Below, in pieces: positions 60,384 through 64,000 of a stretch of DNA of 64,000 bases. Origin of the DNA: Hofstenia miamia (taxonomy: Eukaryota; Xenacoelomorpha; Acoela); assembly GCA_004352715.1 (NCBI GenBank), contig SCFE01000001.1:5476643-5540642 (forward strand), given 5' to 3'. A program made the position numbers and the translations under genes. The notes below the pieces were generated by a model that saw only the letters and a program-made list of their open reading frames with translations, was not told the DNA's origin and did not search any database. The number at the start of each line of letters is the position of its first letter. Position 1 is the first letter of the stretch.

Positions 60384-60415
<32 letters not shown>
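60384..60415. repeat. (AT)n microsatellite ending at a single N
   Basis: The run ends at the N at 60416, so its true length is uncertain. Confidence 0.9.
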
Positions 60416-60619
60416 NAAAATATCTCAGTTTTTAGAAATTATTTTAAAAGAAATAATTGAATTAGTGCACAGTTTTTTACACTTTGCAAACATAAAGGTC
60501 AAACGAAATTGATAACAATATATCAATAGAGACTAAGTATTATCAAATATAAATAAAAATCACGAAAAATAAAAATGAAAAAATATAAATTTTTTTCCTA
60601 TGTACAAAACACCATTTGG

Positions 60620-60716
60620 TTACATAACACCAATATATGTGGTGAGCGTTACAAAGCACCAATATATGTGAAAACTTTATTACAAATCACCAATATATAT
60701 ATATATATATATATAT
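60620..60716 (+). repeat. ~29-31-bp degenerate minisatellite plus (AT)n
   Basis: Three units of TTACAAAKCACCAATATATG type start at 60620, 60649 and 60680; the last runs into an AT repeat (60693-60716). Confidence 0.7.
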
Positions 60717-61074
60717 GAATTGTTAAAAATTTAAGTTTGCATTAAATAAAATATGTGTAAAACTTTGATTGTTTACTTTTGCACGCAGCTATAACTTATC
60801 AAATAGCATTAAATAGACACGATTTTTCTTGTCAAATTTAGATTCACAAAATGTTGAAAAGAAATGCACCGTAAAAATAGTATATTTTAAATATATAGAT
60901 TGAAATAATCTGTAATCTATTCTAACGAGCAAACAACACTTAATGATATAACACGAACTTCAAGCATGCTGAGAAATGTTGCAAGCTTAGAATTTGCAAA
61001 CTTTCGAATATTGTAATTAGAAGGAATTGATGAATTGCCAAAATATTGTCAGTGAAGGACTGTAGAGCTAAAAT

Positions 61075-61869
61075 TAGAGCCCTGCGACTGCAAGTACTCG
61101 AAATTTGGAGTCGCATCAAGTAGAGTAGAGTACCTAACCCGGGTCCAATTTTTGATTTAGTATTGAATAGTACATTGCATGCTTGTCAAATTAAAAAAAT
61201 ATAATTTTACGATTGAAAAACCTTTCAACACAAACTCCAATCTCGACCGTTGGAGTTGAGCCATGTTGTCGAGCAAATGATAACAATTACAATCAAAGTG
61301 TTAGAATGAACTGATATTACGTTGATACTATGCTGAAACATAATCAAAGCTGATTTGTTTGGAGGCCATTCTTATATAATCTGGAGCATAAAGGAATAAA
61401 TTGCTTACACCTTCTTTCTGTATACCATATATTATCAACTATAATTCCCACTGAATAAATGTTTCTGGAGTATTAAATTGTGAAATGGATGCTTTTCGCA
61501 CGTCAATCTATCTGTTAAAACTTGAGTCCAGCTTCTGAAGTCGGACGCAACGTGATTCAAATTTTCAGACAGGTGGACGAAAATTGGACAGACATATTAA
61601 GAATGGGTTCAGATCAGATAATAGAACAGTATATCCTTAGCAAGTCATCGGATTTACAAATCTTACTTTCAACAAGTAAGATGCATTAATTGCTTTAATG
61701 ATATATTTACATACTATAATTATAAAATTTGGAAAACCCCAAACATGCCTGCTATATTCAGTTGTGAGCTTAAATTTATAACATTGACAGGTATATGCGC
61801 CTATACAAGACCCGAGATTCGAACCCCCACTCGATTCCAAGCAAAAATGTCACGATTCTCTGGGCCCTA
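61075..61869. mobile_element. hAT-like element, related to the 33897 MITE
   Basis: The left end is TAGAGCCCTGCGACTG and the right end, reversed, is TAGGGCCCAGAGAATC. Flanks GCTAAAAT (61067-61074) and GCTGAAAT (61870-61877) agree in 7/8. Both ends also share an ACTCGAAATT/AATCGAG...CGGGTC layout similar to the element at 33897. A GGTTCGAATC string near the right end belongs to this terminal region. Confidence 0.65.
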
Positions 61870-61877
61870 GCTGAAAT

Positions 61878-64000
61878 GTCACTGATAAGTAGAAGACGAC
61901 ATAATGCCACATCTCAAATTGCAGTTGATCAGAAGTAACAGGCGAATTCGGAAATGTATTGAATTTCTTTGAAATTCTCCATGATTATTGGGATGCGAAA
62001 ATTATCAAATGACTGACAAATAAATAAAATTACAAGTAAAATATATAAAAGGACTTTTGTGACCAGACCCGCATTCGCCAAGGTAGGGATTATGTCAACT
62101 AAAAAAACCGCTCAGTAAGTCATATATGCGAACCACTGCCAATTAAAGTGTGTCAACCTAAAACCTGCATTCGTTCATCAAAATTCTTCAAACTCAATGC
62201 TATGTAAATTTCCATATTGAGTACTAATCTATAATAATTTAAATTTTGAATGTTATTTAAGTGTCAAATAATATATTTCCACTGAACAAATAAAATCGAA
62301 TATGCAACTTGCAACTAGATTGATAGATCTTCACATGTGTTCTATTAACAGGCGGCGTGGGTGGAAACAACGATAAACAGTAACAGCGAAAATAAGATTC
62401 ATCTAACGTAGAAACGTGTGTTTACCAACAAAATATTATTCAAAAAAATTTGAAATTTCATTTAAAATTGGATAATATGGGAAATATCAAACTTGGAGAA
62501 GTTTTGACGCGGTCCAACCGAGTGAAATTATAAAATAAATGAATTGGCGAATGAATGTGACAATCCTATTTAAAAATATGTCTGATGTCGATGCCCACTT
62601 CTTTCTGTTTATTACAGTTATAAGTGGAGAGCGTTTTGGCCAGATTCATTTTTAGACGATGTCTTCAGGAAAGTAGTGTTCGTGGGAATTATTGGTACAA
62701 ATTTTTCGTTGGCAATGATCCACGAACTACAAAATTTCATAAATAATTGCGTGCAAATTTTGGACAATGCCGAAGTCGTGTTTTAGGGCCACATGGGATC
62801 CTAAGACTAAAGTATTTTGCCGAACTGATAGTGAGATGAGTATTAGACTAAATTCAAAAGGCTAAACCAATAAATTCTGTACACAGAATCCTAAAAGAAA
62901 AACTAGCTAAAAATTAGAGTCCTGGGTGGTAAAAAACGGGGATATTTTTTTTGTGGAAGTGGAAAATAAAACCCACATTATTAATCTGTATAAATCTTAT
63001 TTGTCATTGTGAGATTTCACACTTCACTAAACTAAAAGTTTCCTACATGACTACACACACACACACATACATATATATATATATGTTTATGTTGTAGTAA
63101 CAGACATGAGCTATCCACGATTGATGAAAATTTCGAGTCATTTCAGCTCATACAGACTGGGAAAAGTGATACTACGCTTGGGTTGAAATAATGCAGCGGT
63201 CTACTTAGCTGTGCGACGGCAGTGCCTATTATTTGCCACCGTGCAGGCCTCTACAAGAAACAAAAGCGATCTATTGGAAATTCAATATGCTAGTAGAAAG
63301 CAATTTTTAAACTCCATGTTAGTGGTGCGAGCAGCATTTAGCAATTCCAAATCACTGACATCTTCAGCCTTAAATTGATTTCTATTTTTAGGCAACGTCA
63401 ATCGTATCCGCAACAAATATATCTAAGAAAATGTAACTGCTAAATTCAGCATGCTATTGTGCACCGATGTCTACTATAATAACGAAGGTCATTTCTGCGA
63501 TTCTATTTTGAAAGGATTTATGGAAATTAGTTCAACTTAGAGGAGAAAATCGAAGGAAAATATTTACGAATTGAAAAAGTTAGGAACAGCAAGGGGCTGC
63601 CATGTCAATTTAACACTAAAACAATCGTGCAGCACTGGACTCTTTTCATACAGCAAGTTCAAAAAAAGTTCCCATTAACAATTTCTACAAGGTATAAACA
63701 GAAAATCTGGAATTAAATAAGAATAGCAAATCCCAAACGCCTAATCTATCACTGAAATCGAGCCTGTGCAATGTATCTTAGAAAGAATGGTAAAACGTAC
63801 TCAGTAAAATTGATTGAATACTAATCGGTTTTACATAAATGCATGAAATGAGATAAATTTTCAAAGCCGATGTCTCCTCATATTCTAGATTCAGTTTATA
63901 GTAAAACTAAACTTTCAATTTCAATGAATGAAGACTTAACACAACAACATTTCGAAAGCAAAGCCTGAGTGGAAGTTATGATTAAAAGCAATTAATAGCA
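61878..64000. other. No gene called; several moderate plus-strand open stretches
   Basis: Between 62618 and 63720 the plus strand has successive open stretches of about 37-63 codons in different frames. One follows a good acceptor at 62617 and reads YKWRAFWPDSFLDDVFRKVV; another near 63540 includes KGLPCQFNTKTIVQHWTLFI. I recognise no family. They could be small exons or a decayed element. By composition alone about one such stretch might be expected. Confidence 0.3.
63052..63084. repeat. (CA)n(TA)n microsatellite
   Basis: CA run directly followed by a TA run. Confidence 0.9.

Larger units (their letters stand above)
59494..61066. other. Probable Dopey intron; no exon found
   Basis: AT-rich with microsatellites only. 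The next upstream Dopey exon was not recognised here. Confidence 0.4.

Noticed and set aside
61800-61860. tRNA-like B-box GGTTCGAATC on the minus strand
   Set aside because: The T-stem does not pair and no acceptor or D-stem fits. The string lies in the terminal region of the hAT-like element at 61075-61869.

Overview
The window is metazoan nuclear DNA, most likely from an invertebrate. It is visibly AT-rich and gene-poor, with spliceosomal introns, two 1,000-base N gaps, several single-N contig joins and many eukaryotic transposons. The sequence does not identify the species.

Two host genes can be assembled with confidence, both on the minus strand. (1) A compact LITAF-like gene (32156-39406) in four phase-consistent exons encodes about 147 residues: an N-terminal PPxY motif, a CxxC half-site, a membrane-inserting hydrophobic stretch and a second HxCPxC half-site. 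(2) The C-terminal 1,332 residues of a Dopey/DOP1 protein lie in seven exons (47134-59493), including a 3-kb terminal exon; the N-terminal exons are presumably beyond the right edge. Both families act at endosome/Golgi membranes, but I see no sign that they are co-regulated. A third, weaker gene model is a lysine/arginine-rich terminal exon of unknown function at 17989-18446, minus strand.

Most of the rest is transposon sediment. From left to right: a LINE reverse-transcriptase scrap at the first gap; a Tc1-like element with IR/DR-type termini (6711-8263); a foldback element built on CCAGTGG palindromes (9631-10430); a hAT MITE whose assembly is corrupted by a misplaced repeat contig (10666-12346); a deleted mariner-type element (13702-14291); an R4/Dong-like LINE abutting a TAA microsatellite (14641-16912); a foldback MITE inside a dispersed repeat (20986-21552); a Ty3/Gypsy-like remnant without visible integrase (21640-25246); a hAT element with perfect TSD (26389-27375); a piggyBac carrying a nested LINE (28609-31928); hAT elements inside the LITAF-like introns, one nested in another; a TATAATGCGC MITE (39975-40456); a Penelope-like scrap; a CR1/Jockey-like LINE interrupted by the second gap (43049-44918); a 150-bp-TIR mariner-type element with a hAT inside (45293-46428); and further hAT elements in a Dopey intron and upstream of the gene.

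I count eight hAT-type insertions with recognisable 8-bp (or near 8-bp) target duplications. I found no rRNA, convincing tRNA or CRISPR array. I did not find a clearly new multi-gene system; the least familiar items are the CCAGTGG foldback family, the LITAF-like gene split over small exons, and the 200-bp dispersed repeat at 19875 and 37275.
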